Source: an uncultured Oscillibacter sp. (GTDB lineage Bacteria; Bacillota; Clostridia; Oscillospirales; Oscillospiraceae). Taken from it: DNA of 11,310 nucleotides. The stretch lies in the NCBI GenBank assembly GCA_910587875.1, contig CAJUOD010000093.1, positions 1-11,310 of the forward strand, given 5' to 3'. The notes under the pieces are model-generated. The model searched no databases. It was not told where the DNA came from and worked only from the letters and a program-made list of their open reading frames with translations. Position 1 is the stretch's first letter. The number at the start of each line of letters is the position of its first letter. This document shows positions 1 through 6,753 of the stretch, in pieces. The position numbers and the translations under genes were made by a program.

Positions 1-1484
1 TGGACCGTTTAAATTACGAGACCCTGTCGAAGCAGGGCGATGCCGGGTATCTGCTCCGGGAGGCCCCGGAGCGGGTGCTGCAATTTGGCGAGGGAGGCTT
101 CCTGCGGGCCTTCGCGGAATCTTTTGTCGACGAGATGAATGAAAAGGCCGGGTTCAACGGCAAGGTGGTCCTGGTCCAGCCCCGGGGCGGGCACCCGGAG
201 ATCTCCCGGGCCTTTCAGGACCAGAACGGGCTCTACACCCTGATCCTCCGGGGCCGGAAGGGGGGAGAGGCGGTTTCCCGGACGCGGGTGATCTCCTGCG
301 TCTCCCGCTGCCTGGACCCCAAGGCGGACTGGGGCGCCCTGCTGGACTGCGCGAAAAACCCGGACCTTCGATTCATTCTCTCCAACACCACCGAGGCGGG
401 CATCGTCTTCGACCCCGCCTGCAAGCTGGAGGACGCGCCCCCGGCCAGCTTCCCGGCAAAGCTCACAGCCTTTTTATACCGGCGCTATCAGGAGGGCCTT
501 CCCGGCTTTTGGATCCTCCCCTGTGAGCTGAACGACCACAACGGCGACCTGCTGCGGGACTGCGTCCGGAAATACGCGGAGCTGTGGGACCTGGGACCGG
601 ATTTCACCACCTGGCTGGAACGAGAGAATCACATCTGTTCCACCGTGGTGGACCGCATCGTCACGGGCTATCCCAAGGCGGAGGCCGCTTCCATCTGCCA
701 GGAGCTGGGGTATGAGGACGCCCTGCTGGACACCGGCGAGGTCTTCGCCTCCTGGGTCGTGGAGGCCCCGGAGGAATTGGCGGAGGAGCTGCCCTTCCGG
801 GCGGCGGGTCTGCCCATCCAGCTGGTGGAGGACCACGTGCCCTATAAGCAGCGCAAGGTCCGCATCCTGAACGGGGCCCACACCTCCATGGTGCTGGCGG
901 CGTATCTGGCGGGCCGGAACATCGTCCGGGCGTGCATGGAGGACGAGACCATCCGGGGCTTTATGGACCGGACGGTTTACGGGGAGATCATCCCCACCCT
1001 GGACCTCCCGCGGGAGGAGCTGGAGGACTTTGCCGCCGCCGTCACGGAGCGCTTCAACAATCCCTATATCGACCACGCCCTTCTCTCCATTGCGCTGAAC
1101 TCCACCGCCAAATGGAAGGCCCGTGTCCTGCCCAACCTGACGGAATACGTCCGGCGCACGGGAACGCTGCCGCAGTGCCTGACCTTCTCCTTTGCCGCCT
1201 ATATCGCCTTTTACCACAACGCCAAAGAGCGGGGCGAGGGCTGCCTGATCGGCTATCGGAACGGCGAAGCCTATGAAGTCAAGGACGACGCCTGGGTACT
1301 GGATTTCTACTATGACCACCGGAACGACGGCCCCCAAGAGATCGCCCGGGCGGTCATTCGGAACGCGGATATGTGGGACGGAGCACTGGAAGCCCTGCCT
1401 GCCTTTGAAAGCGCGGTTACCGCCTGCCTGGAACGTATGGAGGCCATGGGTATGTACGAGTCTTTAAAGGAGTGCCTGCAATGA
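1..1484 (+). CDS. uxaB: Tagaturonate reductase (altronate oxidoreductase), first base(s) cut by window edge
   Basis: This gene encodes the cytosolic NADH-dependent reduction of D-tagaturonate to D-altronate in hexuronate (galacturonate) catabolism. The reading frame is open from position 3 with DRLNYETLSKQGDAGYLL, and bases 1-2 are TG, so the start codon is most likely an ATG whose A lies one base outside the window. The GTG at 75 would remove about 25 family-typical residues. With that start the protein is 494 aa, close to the usual 480-500. The N-terminal nucleotide-binding region carries VLQFGEGGFLRAF (residues 26-38). The polyol-specific long-chain dehydrogenase signature KxxxxNxxH is visible as K286, N291 and H294 in KVRILNGAH. 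The gene overlaps uxaA by the 4-base ATGA at 1481-1484, so the two are co-translated. Fructuronate reductase (UxuB) and mannitol dehydrogenase are relatives, but the uxaA partner supports UxaB. Confidence 0.93.
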   Translation, partial: DRLNYETLSKQGDAGYLLREAPERVLQFGEGGFLRAFAESFVDEMNEKAGFNGKVVLVQPRGGHPEISRAFQDQNGLYTLILRGRKGGEAVSRTRVISCVSRCLDPKADWGALLDCAKNPDLRFILSNTTEAGIVFDPACKLEDAPPASFPAKLTAFLYRRYQEGLPGFWILPCELNDHNGDLLRDCVRKYAELWDLGPDFTTWLERENHICSTVVDRIVTGYPKAEAASICQELGYEDALLDTGEVFASWVVEAPEELAEELPFRAAGLPIQLVEDHVPYKQRKVRILNGAHTSMVLAAYLAGRNIVRACMEDETIRGFMDRTVYGEIIPTLDLPREELEDFAAAVTERFNNPYIDHALLSIALNSTAKWKARVLPNLTEYVRRTGTLPQCLTFSFAAYIAFYHNAKERGEGCLIGYRNGEAYEVKDDAWVLDFYYDHRNDGPQEIARAVIRNADMWDGALEALPAFESAVTACLERMEAMGMYESLKECLQ

Positions 1485-2953
1485 AGCTGATTCAAATCCA
1501 CTCCGGCGACAACGTGGCTGTGGCCCTGGAGGACGTCCGCCGGGGCGAAGCTCTGGAAATCGGGGGCTTGATCGCCCTGGAGGACGTCCGCCGGGGACAC
1601 AAGATTGCCCTGCGGGCCATTCCCGCCGGGGGAGATATTGTAAAATACGGCTGCGTCATCGGGCAAGCGAAAGGGGACATCCCCGCCGGGGCCTGGGTCC
1701 ATGTCCACAACGTCCGCACCGGCCTTTCCGAGGGCGGAAGCTATGCCTATGACCACAAGACCTTTCCTCTGCCGGAGACCGCCTCCCGGACCTTCCGGGG
1801 GTATCGGCGGCCCGACGGCCGGGCGGCTGTCCGCAACGAGCTGTGGATCATACCTACCGTTGGCTGTGTCAACTCCATTGCCCAGCGGCTGGTCCGGGAA
1901 AACCAGAACCTGGTCTCCGGCTCTGTCGAGGGGCTCTATACCTTCCCGCACCCCTTCGGGTGCAGTCAGATGGGAGACGACCACGCCCAGACCCGGAAAC
2001 TGCTGGCGGCGCTGGCCCGGCATCCCAACGCCGGAGGCGTGCTGATACTGGGCCTGGGGTGCGAGAATCTGACCATGGACCAATTCAAGGAGGAACTGGG
2101 GACCTGGGACGAGAGGCGGGTGAAGTTCCTGATCTGCCAGGACGTGGAAGATGAGTTTGCCGCCGGGTCCGCCCTGCTGAAGGAGCTGGCGGACTACGCC
2201 AGTACCTTCCGGCGGGAGGATATCCCCGCCAGTGAGCTGGTGGTGGGCATGAAGTGCGGCGGGTCCGACGGCCTTTCCGGCATTACGGCCAATCCCGCCG
2301 TCGGACGCTTTTCCGACCGCCTTGTCGCCCTTGGCGGTTCCACCGTCCTTACGGAGGTGCCGGAGATGTTCGGCGCGGAGGACATCCTCTTCGACCGCTG
2401 CGCCAACGAGTCCGTCTTCCAAAAGGCCGTGGGCATGGTGGAGGACTTCAAGCGGTATTTTACCAGCCACGGCCAGGTGGTCTATGAGAATCCCAGCCCC
2501 GGCAACAAGGCCGGGGGCATCACCACGCTGGAGGATAAATCCTGCGGCTGTGTCCAGAAGGGCGGAAGCGCCCAGATTGTGGACGTGCTGCGTTACGGCG
2601 AGGCAGTAACCCGGAAGGGCCTGAACCTCCTCAGCGGCCCGGGCAACGACCTGGTATCCGCCACGGCCCTGACCGCCGCCGGGGCGCATCTGATTTTGTT
2701 TACCACCGGACGGGGCACGCCCTTCGGCGCTCCGGCGCCCACGGTAAAGATTTCCACCAATACCGCCCTCTACGAGAGAAAGGGCGGCTGGATCGACTTC
2801 AATGCGGGTACGGTGGCACAGGGAGAGTCTCTGGATGGCGCGGGGGAGCGCCTGCTGGATTTCGTTTTGGAGATCGCCGGAGGAAGACCGACGAAGAGCG
2901 AGCAGCGGGGAGCAAGGGAGATCTCTATCTGGAAAGACGGAGTTGTTCTCTGA
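1481..2953 (+). CDS. uxaA: Altronate dehydratase, SAF plus catalytic domain
   Basis: The product dehydrates D-altronate to 2-keto-3-deoxy-D-gluconate, the step after UxaB. I chose the ATG at 1481 because it overlaps the uxaB stop (ATGA) and has AAAGGAG at 1466-1472, eight bases upstream. An in-frame GTG at 1472 lies inside the ribosome binding site region and is unlikely. The protein is 490 aa, normal for the full-length family (about 495). Residues 1 to about 75 form the SAF domain, and from about 100 onward lies the D-galactarate/altronate dehydratase domain with GCSQMGDDH (C161), KCGGSDG (C259), KSCGCVQKGG (C355, C357) and GRGTPFGAP. The conserved Cys and His residues fit a metal-dependent (iron or manganese) lyase, which is family knowledge. 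An exact 23-bp direct repeat lies within the SAF coding region. GarD (galactarate dehydratase) is the main alternative, but the uxaB partner argues for UxaA. Confidence 0.94.
   Translation: MKLIQIHSGDNVAVALEDVRRGEALEIGGLIALEDVRRGHKIALRAIPAGGDIVKYGCVIGQAKGDIPAGAWVHVHNVRTGLSEGGSYAYDHKTFPLPETASRTFRGYRRPDGRAAVRNELWIIPTVGCVNSIAQRLVRENQNLVSGSVEGLYTFPHPFGCSQMGDDHAQTRKLLAALARHPNAGGVLILGLGCENLTMDQFKEELGTWDERRVKFLICQDVEDEFAAGSALLKELADYASTFRREDIPASELVVGMKCGGSDGLSGITANPAVGRFSDRLVALGGSTVLTEVPEMFGAEDILFDRCANESVFQKAVGMVEDFKRYFTSHGQVVYENPSPGNKAGGITTLEDKSCGCVQKGGSAQIVDVLRYGEAVTRKGLNLLSGPGNDLVSATALTAAGAHLILFTTGRGTPFGAPAPTVKISTNTALYERKGGWIDFNAGTVAQGESLDGAGERLLDFVLEIAGGRPTKSEQRGAREISIWKDGVVL
1523..1596 (+). repeat. 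Exact 23-bp direct repeat inside the uxaA SAF domain
   Basis: Bases 1523-1545 and 1574-1596 are identical over 23 bp, start to start 51 bp (17 codons). Both copies are read in the same frame and encode ALEDVRRG. In the protein they fall in the two halves of the small SAF domain, first before E and then before HKIAL. Other family members, as I recall them, have non-identical residues at these two places, so the identity may reflect local sequence conversion rather than function. Confidence 0.85.
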
Positions 2954-2962
2954 TTATATATC

Positions 2963-3115
2963 ATGCTGTTTCAAGGTGCTGCAATATTACACCTGTGCAG
3001 TAAAAATTTTAAAACCGTATGCGGCAGGGACGAGGCCGACGTGACCGTTTCCCTGATGCAGTACCAGCAAACCGCATATACTTCCCATCAGGCGGGGCCT
3101 TCGGGCCCCGCCTGA
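2963..3115 (+). pseudogene. Remnant of a third secreted stalk-like paralog (C-terminal tail only)
   Basis: Between uxaA and its terminator, positions 3029-3070 read DEADVTVSLMQYQ followed by CAA. This nearly matches the last residues of the exported protein ending at 5870 (DEVDVTVSLMQYR, stop) and resembles the one ending at 6657 (EPVDVKFSLMQFK, stop). Most of the nucleotide differences from the 5870 copy are at third codon positions, which suggests divergence under protein-level selection before the rest was lost. The CAA sits where the intact copy has TAA, so the stop may have mutated. The frame is open from an ATG at 2963 to a TGA at 3113-3115 (50 codons) but runs through the terminator hairpin, has no good ribosome binding site, and has no recognisable upstream part of the family. 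I therefore call it a remnant rather than a gene. The flanking 2954-3014 stretch is noticeably AT-richer than its surroundings. Confidence 0.6.
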
Positions 3116-3123
3116 GATTTTTT
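3090..3123 (+). terminator. Rho-independent terminator after uxaBA
   Basis: A perfect 10-bp GC-rich stem (3090-3099 with 3104-3113) is closed by a TTCG tetraloop and followed by TTTTTT at 3118-3123. It ends the uxaB-uxaA transcript and isolates the sigma-factor operon. It also overlaps the end of the coding-like remnant frame. Confidence 0.93.
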
Positions 3124-3134
3124 GCAGAGCATGG

Positions 3135-3163
3135 GATACTTTTCTGTTTTTCGCAGTTATAAT
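3135..3163 (+). promoter_or_regulatory. Probable promoter of the sigma-factor operon
   Basis: A perfect TATAAT lies at 3158-3163, about 40 bases upstream of the sigma-factor start codon. No good TTGACA is found at the usual distance (GATACT at 3135-3140, 17 bp away, is a poor match). The weak -35 leaves room for activation or for recognition by an alternative sigma factor, possibly the one encoded here. That last point is inference. Confidence 0.5.
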
Positions 3164-3204
3164 AGTAGAGCCGCGGGACATCAGGATAAAGGAGAGGATG
3201 GAAT

Positions 3205-3738
3205 ATGCTTGCAATCTGTCTGGCCATGCTGGAGACCGAGCAGGACCAGCGGCGTTTTATCAAGCTTTACAAGGCGTATGAGAAGAAGGTCTATCTGACG
3301 GCGCTGCATTTTCTGGGGAACCCTACCCAGGCGGAGGACGCCGCGCAGCAGACCTGGGTGCAGCTTTTGCGGAGCTGGGACCGGGTTCGCACGCTGTCCT
3401 GGAGCCGGGCGGGCGGTTATGTGGCGGCTGTGGCCAGAAACGCCGCCCTGGACGTCCTGCGGACGGAGCGGCAGGCCGAGCCCTTCCCGGAGAATTGGGA
3501 CCCGCCCGCTCGGGATGAGTGTCAGGAGGAATACGCCTACTTGGTTTCGCTGATTCTGGCGCTGCCGGAGAATTACCGCCGCGTCCTGGAGCTGAAATGC
3601 GTCCAGGAGCTGAGTAACCGGGAAATCGCGCGGCGTTTGAAGCTCAAGGAGTCTACAGTCGCCAGCCGGATCATGCGGGGCCGGGCGATGCTGCGGGAAA
3701 GTCTGGAAAAGGAGGGACGTGTGAATGATGCAGTTTGA
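3205..3738 (+). CDS. ECF-type RNA polymerase sigma factor (sigma-70 family)
   Basis: The product is predicted to direct RNA polymerase to a small set of promoters when released from its anti-sigma factor. The 177-aa protein has the two-domain ECF layout. Region 2 spans roughly residues 17-88, with AEDAAQQTWVQLLRSWD at 43-59. Region 4 spans roughly 112-168, with LPENYRRVLEL and a helix-turn-helix LSNREIARRLKLKESTVASR at 136-155. The ATG at 3205 has AAAGGAG at 3188-3194 upstream. An ATG at 3198 is out of frame. The gene overlaps the next one by 14 bp and is therefore translationally coupled to its likely inhibitor. The MLAICLAMLET start and the downstream DUF4179-like gene match the clostridial sigma/anti-sigma pairs I know. 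The target promoters cannot be read from the window. Confidence 0.93.
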   Translation: MLAICLAMLETEQDQRRFIKLYKAYEKKVYLTALHFLGNPTQAEDAAQQTWVQLLRSWDRVRTLSWSRAGGYVAAVARNAALDVLRTERQAEPFPENWDPPARDECQEEYAYLVSLILALPENYRRVLELKCVQELSNREIARRLKLKESTVASRIMRGRAMLRESLEKEGRVNDAV

Positions 3739-5029
3739 TCAAATGCTCCCCCAGGCGCTGATGGACGCCAGCCTGGCGGAAATGGAAAGCATCTTCCAGC
3801 AGATGAAGGACGTGGAGGTAAGCTTTTCTCCCCGCTACCTCCGGGAACGGATGAAGCTGCTGGCGGATCCCTGGAGGTGGATAGAATGCCGGGAGCCTTC
3901 CGGCCGGAGGAGGAGGCTGGACTGGAAGCTGGCCGCGCTGGCGGCGGCGATGCTCCTGCTGTCGGCCTGCGCGGCGGCGGCGTTCGCGGGGCAGTTCTCC
4001 CAGTGGATTCCCTGGCTTGGGGTGAACCCCGGCGCTCCCGAGGTATCTGAGGACGTCATGGCCCGGATGGGCACCGTCATTGAGCAGAGCCAGGCGGCGG
4101 ATGACATGACGATGACGCTCCACGCCGCTGTGTGGGACGGAGAGACGCTGCGGCTGTCCATGACGGCGGAACAGCCGGATATGCCGGAGGAATGGGACGA
4201 GGCATTTTGGCGCGGGTCCTGGATTTACCAGGAGGAATGCAGCCTCACCATGCGGCAGGATCAGCTGGAGGACTACGCGCGCGGAGAAGTGGAGGACCGC
4301 TATGCCGGGATGGGCGTCCATCTTCCGCCGGAGGAGCTGGAGCGGGCGCTCCAGGACCAATTGTCCGTGGCCCGGTTCACGCTTCAACCGGAGTTCCACC
4401 TGATCCGGCGGGAGGGAGACAAGCTGGTCTTTGAGGTGACGATGCCCCTGGCCGACTATGTGGAGCGGCCGGAGCTGACGCTGCACCTGGAAACCTTGGC
4501 TACTTATGAGAAAGGGAAGGGCGCGTCGGTGATCTATGGGGAAGGGGAGCGCACCGGGCCCGGGCCGGACGTGGTGATTCTGGGAGGCCCCTTTGACTTC
4601 ACCTTCACCCTGGACAAGATGATCCAGCCTGTGATCTACGAGGGGACGGTCACGCTAACGGCGGAGGATATTCCGCTGGAGTTCTCCCGGATCAAGCTGA
4701 CGGCCTCCGCCGTCGAGGCGGAGGTCTGGAGCCCGGCCTCGATACACTATTTGTTCTCCCCGGACGAGGAGGCCGGGGACCCGGACCGGACATACATTGA
4801 AGATGAGCAGGCCCAGGCCATGGGGCCCCAGGGGCTTTGGATGGAGGACGGTTCCTATATCGATTTTTCGGAGATGCGGAAGTCCTTCACGATGGCGGAT
4901 ACCCTGGAGGGCACGGCGGGCGAGCTGGGATGCCGGTATCCCCATGCCGTCGACCCCTATGCCGTGACCGCCGTCAACCTGGGCGGAACCCGGGTGGAGC
5001 TCCGGGACCTGGAGCGCCGGACGGAGTGA
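3725..5029 (+). CDS. Single-pass membrane anti-sigma factor, DUF4179-like extracellular region
   Basis: This protein of 434 aa has a cytoplasmic N-terminal segment (about 1-66), one membrane helix (about 67-89, preceded by GRRRRLDWK as the inside-positive anchor) and a large extracellular part. The extracellular start, with DMTMTLHAAVWDGETLRLSM near 127-146, resembles the DUF4179 pattern of beta-strands following the membrane helix in clostridial anti-sigma factors. The rest is probably beta-rich and I do not assign it. AAGGAGG at 3709-3715 serves the ATG at 3725 (a second ATG follows at 3728). The 14-bp overlap with the sigma-factor gene and the topology support a role in holding the sigma factor at the membrane. 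What signal it senses is unknown. There is no recognisable zinc-binding anti-sigma motif, so the inhibition mode is inferred from context. Confidence 0.8.
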   Translation: MMQFDQMLPQALMDASLAEMESIFQQMKDVEVSFSPRYLRERMKLLADPWRWIECREPSGRRRRLDWKLAALAAAMLLLSACAAAAFAGQFSQWIPWLGVNPGAPEVSEDVMARMGTVIEQSQAADDMTMTLHAAVWDGETLRLSMTAEQPDMPEEWDEAFWRGSWIYQEECSLTMRQDQLEDYARGEVEDRYAGMGVHLPPEELERALQDQLSVARFTLQPEFHLIRREGDKLVFEVTMPLADYVERPELTLHLETLATYEKGKGASVIYGEGERTGPGPDVVILGGPFDFTFTLDKMIQPVIYEGTVTLTAEDIPLEFSRIKLTASAVEAEVWSPASIHYLFSPDEEAGDPDRTYIEDEQAQAMGPQGLWMEDGSYIDFSEMRKSFTMADTLEGTAGELGCRYPHAVDPYAVTAVNLGGTRVELRDLERRTE

Positions 5030-5051
5030 GCCGTCTTCATCCATTAAAATC

Positions 5052-5068
5052 GCGGGCGTGACGCCCGC
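5052..5068 (+). other. Short GC-rich intercistronic hairpin
   Basis: GCGGGCG (5052-5058) pairs perfectly with CGCCCGC (5062-5068) across a TGA loop. It sits 22 bases before the first exported-protein start and has no T-run after it, so it is not a classic terminator. It could block exonucleases or set relative expression of the upstream regulatory genes and the downstream exported proteins. Confidence 0.5.
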
Positions 5069-5090
5069 CGGAAAACAGAAAGGACATGAT

Positions 5091-5870
5091 ATGATGAAAA
5101 CTTGGAAGCAGTTTATGGCTGGAATGCTCACGGTGGTGCTGATTGCCGCCATGGCCGGGACGGCTCTGGCGGCGGGCGGAAAGCTGCAAGTCAGCAGCGC
5201 CGGCGTGGTGGTGATAGACCAGGCGAAGGTGGAGCCGGGCGGGACCTACACCGTAGGCAAGGAACAGATTCCCGGCGTTGTGGACTACGAAGCCGCCAAC
5301 GGCAAGTCCTACCACTATCTGCCGGCGCAGATGCTCACCGACTATCTCAACATCTGGAACAATTGGAGTGAGAAGCGCAAGAGCGTTGTTTTGGGGGCCA
5401 CCATGGAAGGTGTGGAGCTTGAGGCCAAGGTGGTGACCGACGAGGAACAACTGAATGAACGGCCCAAAACCGCCGAGCTGGGCCTGCACGTCGGACCCTT
5501 CACGGAGGTCCCCCCCAGCCTTGTGGACACGACGAAAAAGCCCACGCAGGTCATAGACGACAAGACTCGGGCGCAGTCTGTCACCGGCTACGGCAACAGC
5601 GGGATTTTCCTCCCGGAGAACGGGAAGTATATCCTGCTCACGATTACCAATAACGGCACGAGTCAGGCGCGGTGCCAGGCGGGGCTTCCCCTCAGGCTGG
5701 GCGTATGGGACCGCTTCCCCAGTGTGGCGCTTGACCCGGGCAAGACGATAACCAGAGCCTTTGAGATCGCCGAGGGCACCACGGCGGAGGCCGCCGAATT
5801 TGTGTACAGCGCCAGTCCGACACTCACAGACGAAGTGGATGTGACGGTCTCGCTGATGCAGTACCGATAA
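5091..5870 (+). CDS. Exported protein with stalk-like N-terminal domain, paralog 1
   Basis: I do not recognise a named family for the whole protein. From ATG 5091 it is 259 aa; ATG 5094 is an equally possible start, and GAAAGGA at 5078-5084 fits both. Residues 1-27 form a signal peptide (MMKTWKQF, a hydrophobic core, then TALA), with cleavage expected after TALA or TALAA. Residues about 30-102 (KLQVSSAGVVV to KSVVLG) resemble a divergent copper-amine-oxidase-N-terminal or stalk domain, with YHYLPAQMLTDYLNI in the position of the usual YVPLR segment. Residues about 130-259 form a second, probably beta-sandwich, domain with GKYILLTITNNG, one cysteine (C195) and the C-terminus VDVTVSLMQYR. It is clearly homologous along its length to the next gene. 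Position behind the sigma/anti-sigma pair suggests it is an effector or ligand of that system. Confidence 0.8.
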   Translation: MMKTWKQFMAGMLTVVLIAAMAGTALAAGGKLQVSSAGVVVIDQAKVEPGGTYTVGKEQIPGVVDYEAANGKSYHYLPAQMLTDYLNIWNNWSEKRKSVVLGATMEGVELEAKVVTDEEQLNERPKTAELGLHVGPFTEVPPSLVDTTKKPTQVIDDKTRAQSVTGYGNSGIFLPENGKYILLTITNNGTSQARCQAGLPLRLGVWDRFPSVALDPGKTITRAFEIAEGTTAEAAEFVYSASPTLTDEVDVTVSLMQYR

Positions 5871-5898
5871 GGTTCATATAGAAGGAGGAGTAACAGCC

Positions 5899-6657
5899 AT
5901 GAAAAAAAACACGTCGTTTCTTGTCGGAATGCTGGTGATGATCTCGGTCCTCGCCCTGTCCGGCACCGCCCTGGCCGCGTCGGGCCAGCTGCAAATCAGC
6001 GATGCGGGACTTGTGATCGTGGATACCGTGAAGGTAAAGCCGGGGGATACCTACCCCGTGGACGGCCAGCGGCTCCCGGCCGTCGTCGCTTACACGGGAA
6101 CGGACGGCAAGCCCTACTACTATCTGCCCGCGCAGATGTGGTCGGATTATTTCAACGTCCGGGTCGGCTGGGATGAGGAGAAGGCCAGCGTCGTCCTGGG
6201 CACTTCCCCAAACAATGAGGCCAACCAGCCGAAAGGTCCCAATCCCACGAAGCCGACCATTGGCGCGAGGGTGGGGGCTTATAAGGAAATCGCCTCCAAA
6301 GACGTAAATAGGAAGCAGAGGCCCTCCCTTATCTGCGACGACGAAACCCGCGTCCAGGCGGTCACCACCATTCATGCGGGCGGCAGCTTCCGTCCGCAGA
6401 ACGGAAAATACGTGGTTTTCCAGGTGGCAAACAACGGCAAGGGACGGATCACCTGTCTGGCAGGCCAGCCCGCCATGCTGGGGGAACCCACATACTTCCC
6501 CGCCGTCGACATTGAGCCGGGACATACCTTAACCCGGGCCTTTGAGCTGGACGGCGACGCTCCGAAGGAAAATGACGACATCCTTTTCGATATTCAAGGC
6601 GCGGCCGGTACCAGCGAGCCTGTGGACGTGAAGTTTTCCTTGATGCAGTTCAAATAA
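5899..6657 (+). CDS. Exported protein with stalk-like N-terminal domain, paralog 2
   Basis: This 252-aa paralog starts at ATG 5899 with AAGGAGG at 5882-5888. It has a Sec signal peptide (MKKNTSFLVG, hydrophobic core, TALAA at about 23-27). It then has a stalk-like domain (about 29-101: QLQISDAGLVIV, YYYLPAQMWSDYFNV, KASVVLG), a linker rich in N, P and K (103-120), and the same C-terminal domain as paralog 1 (GKYVVFQVANNG, C186 in the shared CxAG position, FSLMQFK end). An extra cysteine, C146, is absent from paralog 1. The central linker and several loops are the least conserved parts, while the domain cores match well, so the duplication is old. The gap to paralog 1 is 28 bp with no terminator, so both are in one operon. 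Its function is unknown. Confidence 0.8.
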   Translation: MKKNTSFLVGMLVMISVLALSGTALAASGQLQISDAGLVIVDTVKVKPGDTYPVDGQRLPAVVAYTGTDGKPYYYLPAQMWSDYFNVRVGWDEEKASVVLGTSPNNEANQPKGPNPTKPTIGARVGAYKEIASKDVNRKQRPSLICDDETRVQAVTTIHAGGSFRPQNGKYVVFQVANNGKGRITCLAGQPAMLGEPTYFPAVDIEPGHTLTRAFELDGDAPKENDDILFDIQGAAGTSEPVDVKFSLMQFK

Positions 6658-6711
6658 AGGAGCCTGGAGTTTTAAGAAACGCGGCTCTAAGACACAAGCT
6701 GTCAAATACAA

Positions 6712-6751
6712 GAGGCTGGTTCCGAAACACGGAACCAGCCTCCTGATTTTT
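6712..6751. terminator. Terminator between convergent units (sigma operon and glgA)
   Basis: A perfect 12-bp stem (6712-6723 with 6731-6742) has a 7-base loop, and ATTTTT follows at 6746-6751 on the plus strand. It ends the sigma/exported-protein operon. The glgA stop codon is only 12 bases away on the other strand, so the same hairpin probably serves both directions, although the T-rich run on the minus strand side is weaker. Confidence 0.87.
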
Positions 6752-6753
6752 CA

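Noticed and set aside
1310..2689. 459-codon open frame on the minus strand opposite uxaA, and similar long minus-strand frames at 474-1337, 3671-4486 and 10112-11299
   Set aside because: They lie wholly opposite well-supported genes in GC-rich DNA, show no domain pattern or ribosome binding site, and are typical third-position GC artefacts.
2963..3115. 50-codon frame as a real small gene
   Set aside because: It passes through the terminator hairpin, has no good ribosome binding site, and only its 3' portion resembles anything; a relic is the simpler reading.
3959..3970. Lipobox-like LSAC in the anti-sigma factor (residues 79-82)
   Set aside because: It lies at the end of a membrane helix after about 66 cytoplasmic residues, far too long for a lipoprotein signal peptide.
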